The translations under genes were made by a program, and so were the position numbers. From contig NZ_BALU01000010.1 in assembly GCF_000615285.1 (NCBI RefSeq), positions 28,274 to 92,273 on the forward strand: a stretch of DNA of 64,000 nt, in the 5' to 3' direction. The notes below the pieces were generated by a model. That model saw only the letters and a program-made list of their open reading frames with translations, was not told the DNA's origin and searched no databases. This document shows, piece after piece, positions 46,541 to 55,299 of the stretch. Position 1 is the first letter of the stretch. The number at the start of each line of letters is the position of its first letter. This DNA is from Lactobacillus kitasatonis DSM 16761 = JCM 1039 (GTDB lineage: Bacteria; Bacillota; Bacilli; Lactobacillales; Lactobacillaceae).

Positions 46541-46569
46541 TAGACAGTCAAAAAATCATCTTGTACAAT
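46541..46569 (+). promoter_or_regulatory. Sigma-A promoter of the ECF module, predicting a leaderless mRNA
   Basis: TAGACA (46541-46546), a 17-bp spacer and TACAAT (46564-46569). Only 7 bases separate the -10 from the ATG at 46577, so transcription would start at or next to the start codon. No Shine-Dalgarno sequence is present. Confidence 0.65.
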
Positions 46570-46576
46570 CAGAATT

Positions 46577-47925
46577 ATGATAGTAACACTAAATAATATT
46601 ACTTTTTCCTATGAAAAAGAACCTATAATCCAAAATTTATCATTAAAAATTCCGGCAGGCTTCTCACTACTGATAGGACCTACGGGCTGCGGCAAATCCA
46701 CGCTGCTTAAAATTATTGCGGGCCTCTACCCTAAATATGCGGGCAAATTGACTGGCACCGTGGAATTAAATGGGCAAAAAACAGCATGATGTTTCAGAAT
46801 GCGGCTGAGCAGTTTACGATGGCGACCCCACGTGAAGAGATCGTTTTTGCCTTGGAAAATTTGCAAGTTGAGCAAAAGGACTACGAAAAAAGATTAGCTA
46901 AAGCAATAGAATTTACACAAATTTCGGACCTACTTGATCAGAAGATCAATACCATGTCGGGTGGCCAGCAACAACGTGTAGCTTTAGCTGTTTTACTCGC
47001 TATGAACGTGGACGTGCTTTTGCTTGATGAGCCTTTTGCCAGCTGCGATCCAGATGCACGGAGCTTTTTAATCAGCAAATTGGCTTTACTGGCTAAAAAT
47101 GGCAAGACCATCATCTTGAGTGACCACGTTTTAGATGATTATGAGCAGGTCTGTGATCATTTATTTGAGTTTAAAGCTAAAACTGCGCAGGAATTGTCAG
47201 CTGATGAAAAGGAAAAAATATTTATACAAAATAAGCAAATGCATGAACACGAATGTTCATTTTCTTTGCCAACCGGTCAGCCAATTTTCACCTTAAAAAG
47301 CGTGCAGATTACGCAAAATAAATTGTTGCTTAAGCAAGCTGATCTAAATCTTTATTCAAAGAGCACTTTGATCACTGGACCTAACGGCGTGGGCAAAACA
47401 TCCCTGTTTAAGGCGATGACGAAGATGATTCCTTATAGTGGGAGTTTTACTTACCATGATCATGAAATAGCTAAATTGCATCAACGTAAGTATTTAGCTC
47501 AAGTTGCGCAAGTCTTTCAAAAGGCAACGGATCAGTTTTTGACCGTGACTGTAAAAGATGAACTCAAGCTCAGTAAGAAAGATCGCAATAGCTTTTTTAC
47601 GGACCAAAAAATAGAGGAATGGTTGGATAAATTGGGACTAGCTAATCACTTGGATCAGGTCGTTTATACCTTGTCAGGCGGTCAACAAAAAAAGTTGCAA
47701 ATTTTACTACTACTCATGACCAAACATGATGTACTTTTAATCGATGAACCACTCAGTGGTCTAGATCATAAGTCTGTAAAGCTGGTGTTGAACCTAATGC
47801 GAGAAAGCCAAGAGAGGCTCCAGCAGACGTTTTTAATCATCAGCCATCAGATAGACGAGTTAGCTGATTTCTGCTCTTATCGCCTTATTTTTGACCAGCA
47901 GCAGCTTAAATACGTGGAGAAGTAA
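46577..47925 (+). pseudogene. ECF-type transporter double ATPase (YkoD-like), frameshifted
   Basis: Restoring one A at 46786 (AA read as A) joins ...LNGQKTA-MMFQNAAEQFTM... into a protein of about 449 aa with two ABC domains. Domain 1 has [23 protein letters not shown] and LLLDEPFASCDPD; domain 2 has [19 protein letters not shown] and LLIDEPLSGLDHKS. This is the energising unit of an energy-coupling-factor vitamin or metal importer, here with both ATPases fused. EcfT follows at once. No substrate-binding S component was seen in the window. Confidence 0.87.
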
Positions 47926-47927
47926 CT

Positions 47928-48581
47928 ATGAATCCCAGTTTAAAATTTATCTTAGCTTTTATTGTTTCGCTGGAAATATCGTTAAAAGCTAGTTTAACTA
48001 CCAACATTTTAGTAATTGCGTTTGCGTTAGTTTATTTACTGGTCACTAAGACTAAACTCAAAGAATTGCTTTTACTGATCATTTTGCCCTTCATCGCGGC
48101 CTTTACGATCTTTGCGACGCTTTATTGGTTCTCGCCTACGCCAGACCCCTATTATGCCTGGAATTTATCAACTCGTGTCTACGTTTATACGTTGACGATT
48201 GCCTGCATGACTCGTAAAGTCACTGCGACGGATTTTGCTCGTTCGCTGGAACGAAATTTGCACCTGCCGAGCAAGTTTGCGTACGGCGTTTTGGCAGCGA
48301 TCAATATCATTCCGAAGATGCGCATGGCGGTTAAACAGATCCGTACTTCGGCAATGATGCGCGGGATGTACCTCAGCTTTTGGTCACCAGTTCTTTATTT
48401 TAAGGCGATCTTAGTTGCGCTAAATTCAGCCGATAATCTGGCCCAAGGCATGGAATCGCACGGCTATGTTGAGAATCAAAAAAGATCTACAATAGTGGCA
48501 ATTCCACTGACTAAAAAAGATTGGTTGATCTTTTTTACATTGCTAATTTTGGTAAATATCTCATTATTTTGTTTTAAGTAG
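47928..48581 (+). CDS. ECF transporter transmembrane component EcfT (CbiQ/YkoC family)
   Basis: A 217-aa protein with about five helices. The C-terminal coupling helices carry the EcfT ATPase-contact motifs: QIRTSAMMRGM and NLAQGMESHGY, corresponding to the two A-R-G-type signatures. GGAGAAG lies inside the end of the ATPase gene and the ATG follows its stop by 2 bases, so the two are coupled. The S component and therefore the substrate are unknown. Confidence 0.88.
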   Translation: MNPSLKFILAFIVSLEISLKASLTTNILVIAFALVYLLVTKTKLKELLLLIILPFIAAFTIFATLYWFSPTPDPYYAWNLSTRVYVYTLTIACMTRKVTATDFARSLERNLHLPSKFAYGVLAAINIIPKMRMAVKQIRTSAMMRGMYLSFWSPVLYFKAILVALNSADNLAQGMESHGYVENQKRSTIVAIPLTKKDWLIFFTLLILVNISLFCFK

Positions 48582-48590
48582 GTGAAAAAA

Positions 48591-49472
48591 ATGGAAATTA
48601 TCGAAGGAAAAATGCCCTTCATGGGCTATGAAACTTACTACCGCATTGTTGGTAAACGAAGCGAGAAGCCGCCACTAATTCTGCTTCATGGTGGCCCTGG
48701 TTCAACGCATAATTATTTTGAAGTTTTGGATAAACTCGCAGAAATCGACGATCGTCGCATCATCATGTATGACCAATTAGGCTGTGGCAACAGCAGCATC
48801 CCTGACGATCATCCAGAACTTTATAACAAAGAAACTTGGGTTAAAGAATTAAAAGCTCTACGTAAACACTTGGCCTTGCGCAAGATCCACTTATTGGGCC
48901 AAAGCTGGGGCGGGATGCTCGCCATCATTTACATGTGTGATCACCACCCAGAAGGCATTCAAAGTGTGATCTTATCAAGTACTCTTTCATCAGCTTCATT
49001 ATGGTCAAAAGAACTCCACCGCATGATCAAGTATTTGCAAATCGAAGAGCAAGCTGCAATTCACCGCGCAGAACTTACTAATAATTTCACTGAAGATGAT
49101 TACCTCAAAGCTAACGAGCACTTCATGAACCAACACGCCATCGATATGACGAAGAAATGGCCAGAGTGCGTCATGCGTGAGAAAAAAGGTGGCACGGTTG
49201 CCTATGAAACTGCGTGGGGTCCTAATGAATATACGCCTGAAGGCAACTTACATGATTACGAATATACCGACCAATTAAGCAAAATAAAAGTTCCAACTCT
49301 GATTACGAGTGGAACCGACGATTTGTGTACTCCATATGTTGCTAAAACGATGCAGGACAACATCCCTGGCAGTAAATGGAAACTATTTGAAAATTGTGGT
49401 CATATGTCCTTTGTCCAAAAGGCCGACGAATATATTGATCTGCTTAAAAAATGGCTTGATGCCAATGATTAA
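48591..49472 (+). CDS. pepI: Proline iminopeptidase
   Basis: A 293-aa S33 peptidase that removes N-terminal proline from peptides, central to casein-peptide use in lactobacilli. MEIIEGKMPFMGYETYYRIV matches the PepI start; the oxyanion motif HGGPGSTHNY, the nucleophile S105 in GQSWGG, the Asp in TSGTDDLC and the His in NCGHMSF are present. The ATG at 48591 has TAGGTG upstream and was preferred to an in-frame GTG at 48582. It follows ecfT by 9 bp and may be cotranscribed. Its 3' end overlaps the convergent gene by 4 bp. Confidence 0.95.
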   Translation: MEIIEGKMPFMGYETYYRIVGKRSEKPPLILLHGGPGSTHNYFEVLDKLAEIDDRRIIMYDQLGCGNSSIPDDHPELYNKETWVKELKALRKHLALRKIHLLGQSWGGMLAIIYMCDHHPEGIQSVILSSTLSSASLWSKELHRMIKYLQIEEQAAIHRAELTNNFTEDDYLKANEHFMNQHAIDMTKKWPECVMREKKGGTVAYETAWGPNEYTPEGNLHDYEYTDQLSKIKVPTLITSGTDDLCTPYVAKTMQDNIPGSKWKLFENCGHMSFVQKADEYIDLLKKWLDAND

Positions 49473-50158
49473 TATTTATGTTCAAAGCGATTATCAGGTA
49501 AATCAATAAAATATTTATGACCACCTAAATCATTCTCAACTCGGCGATAAAGCTCAATTAAAAAGTAATAAGTAAAACAATAAACTACTCCTATTACACC
49601 AAAATAAATGTAATAAGCTAATACATTACATTTCAGCAAAACCACCGCAACCATAATTAGCAAAATAATTCCTACAGTTACTATTTGGTAAAACCTTTTC
49701 CAATTATTTAGTTGAATATGAAAAATTACTAAGCAATTTTCAATTACTCTGCTACCAAAATAACAAATACTGATAAAGCAAAGCCAAGCAACAAAACATA
49801 AAAAACTTTTTACTCTCATCCAAGCAAGTAGAATGGTTGACATTAATACCAAAATAATAGCAACCCACATTATTAATTTAACAAGGTTATCTTTTCGATG
49901 AGTAAAAACTTTCTTTTGAGGATCATATAATAATCGATCAGCTAGCCAATTGTAACTATCAATAAAATAATAAAAATTGGCAATAAAGCCTAGTTCAGTT
50001 AGAAATAAAAGAAGGCCATACATTATCAATGAAAAAACAAGTACTAACATTCCTAAAATTCCAAACCAAGGGAGAATTACACCAATTCTACGAGATCGAA
50101 TAAATTTTTTGGTTTTGATGCCTTCTGAAGGCTCAGTCTGAGAAACATATTTTTCCAT
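49469..50158 (-). CDS. Multi-pass membrane protein downstream of an Rgg/peptide pair
   Basis: A 229-aa protein with four or five hydrophobic segments (about 28-55, 93-115, 117-137, 153-175, 180-200). The cytoplasmic N-terminus is hydrophilic, and the tail is charged (RRVENDLGGHKYF). No family recognised. AAAGAGG precedes the ATG. It lies 65 bp after the small secreted peptide gene, past a terminator hairpin, so it is reached by read-through or an internal promoter. Base composition is AT-rich relative to pepI next door. Confidence 0.65.
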   Translation of the reverse strand: MEKYVSQTEPSEGIKTKKFIRSRRIGVILPWFGILGMLVLVFSLIMYGLLLFLTELGFIANFYYFIDSYNWLADRLLYDPQKKVFTHRKDNLVKLIMWVAIILVLMSTILLAWMRVKSFLCFVAWLCFISICYFGSRVIENCLVIFHIQLNNWKRFYQIVTVGIILLIMVAVVLLKCNVLAYYIYFGVIGVVYCFTYYFLIELYRRVENDLGGHKYFIDLPDNRFEHKY

Positions 50159-50183
50159 TATATTGCCTCTTTATTAAAAAAAT

Positions 50184-50217
50184 AAAAGTGCTGATAATTT
50201 ATTAATATCAGCATTTT
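50184..50217 (-). terminator. Intrinsic terminator after the small peptide gene
   Basis: GTGCTGATA and TATCAGCAT pair around ATTTATTAA (one G-T pair). On the minus strand CTTTTATTTTTTT follows. Confidence 0.75.
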
Positions 50218-50223
50218 TATAAA

Positions 50224-50379
50224 TTAATCTTGAATTTCATGTTGTCCAACACCAGCACCTGGAAGGCGATGAATATAACGATTGGTAGAGTAAGTAGTCG
50301 CAGAAGCTTTTGAAACCGTAAGATTACTTGCTAATCCTAATGATAATACCAAAACCAAACTAAGAATGACTTTTTTCAT
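50224..50379 (-). CDS. Small secreted peptide next to an Rgg regulator
   Basis: The minus strand from the ATG at 50379 encodes 51 residues. Residues 1-27 form a textbook Sec signal peptide (KK, then VILSLVLVLSLGLAS, ending SKASA). Cleavage there would release a 24-residue peptide starting TTYSTNRYIHRLPG and ending GQHEIQD. AAGGAGAT sits at ideal spacing. The gene lies 147 bp downstream of an Rgg-type regulator and has its own terminator. An inverted repeat TTTGAGA/TCTCAAA (50466-50503) lies in the upstream region. A role as signal or effector peptide is inferred from context only. Confidence 0.72.
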   Translation of the reverse strand: MKKVILSLVLVLSLGLASNLTVSKASATTYSTNRYIHRLPGAGVGQHEIQD

Positions 50380-50526
50380 AATTAAGATCTCCTTTTTATA
50401 ATTGTCTACTTCTAATTAATTATTACAGGTAACTCCCATAGCATTTTTTGCCTCTTTCCTATTTGTTTGAGATTACAACAATTAAAGCATCATATTTCTC
50501 AAATCAATCCAACTGCAGTCTATAAA

Positions 50527-51342
50527 CTACACTCCCCAATTTTTTATCATTTCACCGTATCCATAGGTAATTATTTCTTGTTTTATAGCAATTGCCTGCT
50601 CACTATTTCCATCAATTAAATTCTTACCCATTTTTCCTAAAAGCTTATATATCAATAAATGTGGCTCTGTTAATCCCATCATAAAAGAGTAAGCTTCCTC
50701 AACAGTCGATGGATTTATCTTTCTCTGCCAGCAGCTGTACAGATAGTTATTACAAGTAATTGCGATTCTTTCATCATATTTTTCCGACTTATTTTCTACT
50801 TCTTTCGCTCTAGTCAGTAACATATGCATGAAACACGTTAATTGTTCATCAGAAAAGACAGGCATTGCATTTGTAAACAATCTAATCGCATTCACGTTGC
50901 TACTAAGTTCGTCATTTTTATCTAATTCTGCGTAAGTTTGATCCACAACTTCATGTGGTAATTCTTTAATTTTATCTTCTAAATACGCGATTCCTACAAT
51001 TACACGTAGTCTTAAAATAGGGTCATTTAACTTAGATACATCCTTTAGATAGTCTCGCATTGCAGTAATATCATGACTATTAAAAGCAATTCGAATTTTC
51101 TCTTCCAAGTACGCTTTTTTAGTTGCTTCACTTGGAGCATATGTATCTTTTATTTTATTGAAAAACTCATCAATATTAATTTCACGAGCAAATAAGATCC
51201 TTACTAAAGCTTCAGATCCAATGTTACGATGCTCTTGTTCTACACGTGAATAAAAGGTAGGATCAATTATTCCATCTGCCATCTTCCTAATTGATAACCC
51301 TAATTTAAGTCGCTCTTCTTTTAATGCTTCGTCAATTTTCAT
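50527..51342 (-). CDS. Rgg/GadR/MutR-family transcriptional regulator
   Basis: A 271-aa protein. Residues 4-60 hold an XRE-type helix-turn-helix (ALKEERLKLGLSIRKMADGI, then TFYSRVEQEHRNIGSEALVRIL). The rest is a helical repeat domain of the Rgg/TPR type (about 90-270) that in relatives binds a short peptide pheromone. GTAGGAG precedes the ATG. The gene follows rlmH by about 50 bp after a terminator. The next gene downstream encodes a small secreted peptide, a natural candidate partner. Confidence 0.85.
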   Translation of the reverse strand: MKIDEALKEERLKLGLSIRKMADGIIDPTFYSRVEQEHRNIGSEALVRILFAREINIDEFFNKIKDTYAPSEATKKAYLEEKIRIAFNSHDITAMRDYLKDVSKLNDPILRLRVIVGIAYLEDKIKELPHEVVDQTYAELDKNDELSSNVNAIRLFTNAMPVFSDEQLTCFMHMLLTRAKEVENKSEKYDERIAITCNNYLYSCWQRKINPSTVEEAYSFMMGLTEPHLLIYKLLGKMGKNLIDGNSEQAIAIKQEIITYGYGEMIKNWGV

Positions 51343-51356
51343 TTTTTCTCCTACTT

Positions 51357-51391
51357 CACAAAAACGCCTCTGATTTCTCAGAGACGCTTTT
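51357..51391 (-). terminator. Intrinsic terminator after rlmH
   Basis: GCG-T-CTCTGA pairs with TCAGAG-G-CG around GAAA; TTTTTG follows on the minus strand. Confidence 0.85.
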
Positions 51392-51393
51392 TT

Positions 51394-51873
51394 CTACTTA
51401 TGATATGGACTACCCGAGTTAATCATGAACGCACGATAGATCTGCTCAATCAATACCACCCGCATCAACTGGTGTGGCATGGTCAACTTACCAAAACTGA
51501 TCAGATCATCCCCGCGCTTATTCACTGCATCGCTTGTTCCCAAGCTACCACCAATGACGAAGGTAATATCCGAATGGCCATACGTTGCCAAATCCTGAAT
51601 TTCTTTAGCAAATTCCTCACTGCTACGCTGTTTTCCCTTAATCGCAGTAACGTACACGTACTCCTTATCCTTGATCTTGCTTAAAATTCGCTGGCCTTCA
51701 ATTTCCTTAACCTTTTCGTCTTCAGCCGCACTGAATTTTTCCGGTGCTTTTTCGTCAGGCACCTGCACAATCGATACTTTTGCAAAACGACTTAGTCGCT
51801 TTTTATATTCCGCAATCGCATCTTTAAAATATTTCTCTTTTAATTTTCCAACACAAACAATCTTAATATTCAT
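51394..51873 (-). CDS. rlmH: 23S rRNA (pseudouridine1915-N3)-methyltransferase RlmH
   Basis: A 159-aa SPOUT methyltransferase acting on the 70S ribosome (helix 69). [19 protein letters not shown] at the N-terminus, [11 protein letters not shown] (SAM knot) and [20 protein letters not shown] with the terminal SPYHK are diagnostic. The ATG at 51873 gives the canonical length of 159; a GTG two codons upstream is less likely. Position beside htrA and the wal operon is conserved in Firmicutes. Confidence 0.96.
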   Translation of the reverse strand: MNIKIVCVGKLKEKYFKDAIAEYKKRLSRFAKVSIVQVPDEKAPEKFSAAEDEKVKEIEGQRILSKIKDKEYVYVTAIKGKQRSSEEFAKEIQDLATYGHSDITFVIGGSLGTSDAVNKRGDDLISFGKLTMPHQLMRVVLIEQIYRAFMINSGSPYHK

Positions 51874-51905
51874 ACCCACTAGTTTACTACAAAACTACTC
51901 AATAG

Positions 51906-52203
51906 TTTTCCACATTTATCATGAAACACAATCCATATTTTGTGGTATGATTTTAACTATACTCTATAACTTGTAGCTAAATAAATTCCAAAACTTTTTT
52001 GAAAAATACTTTCCCACATTTTTATTTTGAAAGCATTTTTTCACAAACTTTATTTGTTCTTTCCCGATATAACAGCATGAACATTCGTTTTAACAAATTA
52101 TTTTCATTAACTTTATGAACATTTTTATATTTTTTCCACAGGTGAATAAAGCTATAATTCCTTAGTTATACACAATCCACAAAGTTATCCACACTTATCA
52201 ACA
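51906..52203. promoter_or_regulatory. DnaA-box cluster in the rlmH-htrA gap
   Basis: The 465-bp gene-free gap is very AT-rich. It holds a perfect DnaA box TTATCCACA (52185-52193), flanked within 40 bp by TTATACACA (52166-52174) and TTATCAACA (52195-52203), one mismatch each. Two TTTTCCACA copies lie at 51906-51914 and 52132-52140, and a looser TTTCCCACA at 52010-52018. All are on the same strand. No dnaA, dnaN or gyrB is nearby, so oriC itself is unlikely; a DnaA-titration or regulatory site, or control of rlmH, is more plausible. Binding is inferred from the motif. Confidence 0.55.
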
Positions 52204-52268
52204 GGTGTATATATATTTGACAAATCTTAAAGCCGAACTTTTCTGTGTTACACATTTAAATAGTTAGC

Positions 52269-52313
52269 AAAAAGGCTATATCCGCGTTCAAAGCGCATGA
52301 TATAGCCTTTTAT
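52269..52313 (-). terminator. Intrinsic terminator after htrA
   Basis: AAGGCTATAT pairs with ATATAGCCTT with an inner GCG/CGC helix; T-rich sequence follows on both strands. Confidence 0.85.
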
Positions 52314-52338
52314 TCTTATAAACTTTTTACTTTACTTA

Positions 52339-53583
52339 TTAATTGCCTTCAAGTTTAACCTTTAAGCTGACATTTCTACCATTTCTGTTCACGGTTACAT
52401 TTACGGTGTCACCGACTTTGTGGCTGTACAGAATGCTGTGTAACGATGACACATCGTCGACCTTCTTGCCGTCAACTGCAGTAATCACATCGCCGCTCTT
52501 CATGCCAGCACGTGAAGCTGAACTGTTCTTGTTAATTGAAGCAACATAAATACCATTCTTAAGGCTTGACTTGATCTTCAAACGGCTTCTGTATGCTTCA
52601 GGAATACCATTAAGTGCAACTACTCTTACACCAAGTTGTGGACGAGTAATCTTACCCTTCTTAACCAATTCATTAACGATAGTTACAACTTCGTTTGAAG
52701 GAATCGCGAATCCCATACCTTCTACAGAAGTACCGTCACTTGATTGAGCAAGCTTCATTGAGTTGATCCCGATAACTTGACCAGCTGAGTTAACCAAAGC
52801 ACCACCTGAGTTACCTGGGTTAATTGCGGCATCAGTTTGGACAACTGTTTGTTGGTTGCCTGATGAGGTTTCAATTGTTCTAGCAGGAGCTGAGACAATA
52901 CCTTGCGTTACCGTAGAAGCATATTCACTACCAAGTGGTGAACCTACAGCAATAACAGTTTGACCGGCTTGTAAGCTCTTAGAATCTCCGAATTCAGCAG
53001 TTTGCGTTACATACTTAGCATCGATTGATAAAACAGCCAAGTCGGTTGTGCTATCTTTACCAACAACCTTAGCACTTACAGTTTTACCATTAGCAAGTTG
53101 AACTTGAACTGCGTCACTACCTGAAATAACGTGGTTGTTAGTTACGATGTAACCCTTACCGTTTGATTTCATGTAGACAACACCTGAACCTTCACTGTAG
53201 GTTTCAAGCTTGCCGTTTTTTTTGGATGAACTGCCCTCATCATCGCCAAACAAGCTGTTATAGAGTGAATTCGTGCTGCTTGATGATTGACGCTTTAAGT
53301 TAATTACGGACACTACAGCGCCTTTAACGCTGTTGTAGGCGCTTGTCATAGTGCCACTTGTCTTGGCACTCTTTTGTGAGACTTTGCTGCTGCTTGATGA
53401 GATGCTGGTTTGAGCTGCACTATTATTAACTGATGCACTGTTCATTTGATCAGCTGCGTAATATGAAACTCCACCACCGATAAGTCCACCAACTATACCC
53501 ACAATAGCTGCAGTGGCAATAATTTTACCGCTGCCGCTTCTTCTTTTTGGCATTTGACTATTATTGTTTTGATTCTCTGTCAT
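52339..53583 (-). CDS. htrA: Membrane-anchored serine protease HtrA/DegP
   Basis: A 414-aa surface protease degrading misfolded exported proteins. Cytoplasmic Lys/Arg-rich N-terminus, one anchor helix (about 20-42), a Ser-rich linker (about 55-125), the trypsin-like domain with H151 (TNNHV), D181 (TDLAVL) and S259 (PGNSGG), and one PDZ domain (about 310-410). GAGGGGAG precedes the ATG. It stands downstream of walJ (80-bp gap) as in most lactobacilli and may be read both from the wal operon and its own promoter. Confidence 0.96.
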   Translation of the reverse strand: MTENQNNNSQMPKRRSGSGKIIATAAIVGIVGGLIGGGVSYYAADQMNSASVNNSAAQTSISSSSSKVSQKSAKTSGTMTSAYNSVKGAVVSVINLKRQSSSSTNSLYNSLFGDDEGSSSKKNGKLETYSEGSGVVYMKSNGKGYIVTNNHVISGSDAVQVQLANGKTVSAKVVGKDSTTDLAVLSIDAKYVTQTAEFGDSKSLQAGQTVIAVGSPLGSEYASTVTQGIVSAPARTIETSSGNQQTVVQTDAAINPGNSGGALVNSAGQVIGINSMKLAQSSDGTSVEGMGFAIPSNEVVTIVNELVKKGKITRPQLGVRVVALNGIPEAYRSRLKIKSSLKNGIYVASINKNSSASRAGMKSGDVITAVDGKKVDDVSSLHSILYSHKVGDTVNVTVNRNGRNVSLKVKLEGN

Positions 53584-53664
53584 ACTTGTCTCCCCTCAAT
53601 TTTACTTTTTTAATATCATACCTATTAAATTTGAACTTTGTATGAAAAAAAGGTGCTAAAATTG

Positions 53665-54462
53665 CTAAATTTGAATCAATTTCGTTGGCTTAGCAGGCTC
53701 TGTATCAATTATCTTAGCATCATCGCTTAAATCTGCATTCCCTTCAATCAACATTTCCTTCGCCGTCTCATGAGCGAGATACTCCGTATTATTATGCTGG
53801 CTGCGGTGTGCTAAAAAGATGTGCTTAGTCTTCGACGTCACCACGTCCACCAAGGCTTGAGCAGCTTGATCATTAGATAAGTGCCCTACATCTGACAAGA
53901 TTCTCTGCTTCAATGGCCAAGAATACGGTCCATCTCGCAACATCATCGTATCATAATTAAATTCCATCATGTATGCATCTGCGTCTTCGATCGTGCCTTC
54001 AACTTCTTCAGAGACATAACCGGTGTCGGTTAAAAATGCGACACGTTTGCCACCACTAGTGAAAACGTAGTATTGGGGTTCAGCTGCATCGTGGCTAGTA
54101 GCAAACGCCGTAACATCTAAATCGCCAAAAGTTTTTGTCTGTCCCGGCTCAATCGTGTTCATCTGCTCAGCCGGCAATTTGCCAATTTTTTGCGTATCAA
54201 GCAAGTACTGCCACGTGCCGCTGTTGGCAAAAGCATCAATTCTAGGATAGCGTCGCATTAACACACCAAGGCCGCCACTATGGTCCGTATGATCGTGGCT
54301 TAAAAAGGCCATGTCGATGTCATTGATGTCTACTCCGACATCTGCTAGCAAATCTTTAGTCTTTTTACCAGACAAGCCAGCATCCATAAGGATTTTATGC
54401 TGGCCTGTCACTATTAAACTGGTATTTCCGGTTGAACCACTTGCCAAAACGGAAACTTTCAT
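53665..54462 (-). CDS. walJ: WalJ/VicX metallo-beta-lactamase-fold protein
   Basis: A 265-aa MBL-fold hydrolase (YycJ). The metal site SHDHTDHSGGL, the later His in ATSHDAAEP, Asp in FLTDTGYVS and the final His in FLAHRSQHNN are intact. It is the conserved last gene of the wal two-component operon in low-GC Gram-positives; YycJ of Bacillus is a 5'-3' exonuclease tied to mismatch repair. The ribosome site is AAGGTAG, 10 bp after walI. Confidence 0.94.
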   Translation of the reverse strand: MKVSVLASGSTGNTSLIVTGQHKILMDAGLSGKKTKDLLADVGVDINDIDMAFLSHDHTDHSGGLGVLMRRYPRIDAFANSGTWQYLLDTQKIGKLPAEQMNTIEPGQTKTFGDLDVTAFATSHDAAEPQYYVFTSGGKRVAFLTDTGYVSEEVEGTIEDADAYMMEFNYDTMMLRDGPYSWPLKQRILSDVGHLSNDQAAQALVDVVTSKTKHIFLAHRSQHNNTEYLAHETAKEMLIEGNADLSDDAKIIDTEPAKPTKLIQI

Positions 54463-54471
54463 TATTTACTT

Positions 54472-55296
54472 CTACCTTTCTACGTTATAAGTACTCGATT
54501 GCAGCATTTGTGCCGTATAAGCATTCACACGCTTCAAAGTAACGTTCTTAGTCGTCTTGTTTTCTACCCAAACTAACCAAGTTGGTAATAGAATCGTACT
54601 ACCGCGAACTTCAGTCAACTTAGAATAGCCTAACTTAATTCGTGCAACGCGAGAATTATTGGTCAATTCACGATCGGTATACATGGCACGAATCGCACGC
54701 CAGGCACTGATCGTCGATTGCAATTCTCTCACAGGACTAGCCGGCCCCATGTAAGTCTCGGTGTAATTGGTAATTTGATTATCCTTAACGCTGATCGTCA
54801 ATTGAGCCACATTGGCATAAATTTCACCATAGTCAGAAGTTTGAACAAACATGTAGTTGTCGGCACTCGACATATCCGGTTCATACTTGAACTGCTTGCC
54901 ATAAGGCACGTTTTTCGGATCATTTTTAAACTCATTAACCTGCTTCAACGTGGTCTTTTTATTCTTAGACAAATTTGTAGCTACCTTTGGTGTAGCGTAA
55001 AGCGTATTGTCAGTCTTTGAGTAGCGTGCAGTAACATTAGTTAAATCACTTACCTTAGAAGACAAGTAATCTCTATTCTTAGTGGCTAAATAGTAGCCTG
55101 AATCCGGCGTATTCGAAATTGATTCGGGCAGATCAATGTTGTCTGACTTCATCTCTGAACGGATGCTGGCCACGCTTTGCGTCGTAGTATCCGCATTGCT
55201 CAAGTTAACGGGTGAGCGCAGAATTTCGATCCCTAAATAAATATCAATTAGTAAGAAGACAATGAAAAACAACCATTCAATTCGTTTATAGTCCAT
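54472..55296 (-). CDS. walI: WalI (YycI) regulator of WalK
   Basis: A 274-aa bitopic membrane protein: N-terminal helix at about 8-25 (IEWLFFIVFLLIDIYLGIEI) and an extracytoplasmic YycI domain (SAWRAIRAMYTD, LPTWLVWVEN near the end). With WalH it controls the kinase WalK through membrane contacts. It starts 3 bp after the walH stop, with GGAGG inside the walH end, so translation is coupled. Confidence 0.92.
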   Translation of the reverse strand: MDYKRIEWLFFIVFLLIDIYLGIEILRSPVNLSNADTTTQSVASIRSEMKSDNIDLPESISNTPDSGYYLATKNRDYLSSKVSDLTNVTARYSKTDNTLYATPKVATNLSKNKKTTLKQVNEFKNDPKNVPYGKQFKYEPDMSSADNYMFVQTSDYGEIYANVAQLTISVKDNQITNYTETYMGPASPVRELQSTISAWRAIRAMYTDRELTNNSRVARIKLGYSKLTEVRGSTILLPTWLVWVENKTTKNVTLKRVNAYTAQMLQSSTYNVER

Positions 55297-55299
55297 TGA

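Noticed and set aside
51880..52338. Chromosomal origin oriC
   Set aside because: DnaA boxes are present, but no dnaA, dnaN, recF or gyrB lies near, and the surrounding genes are those normally found some distance from the origin.
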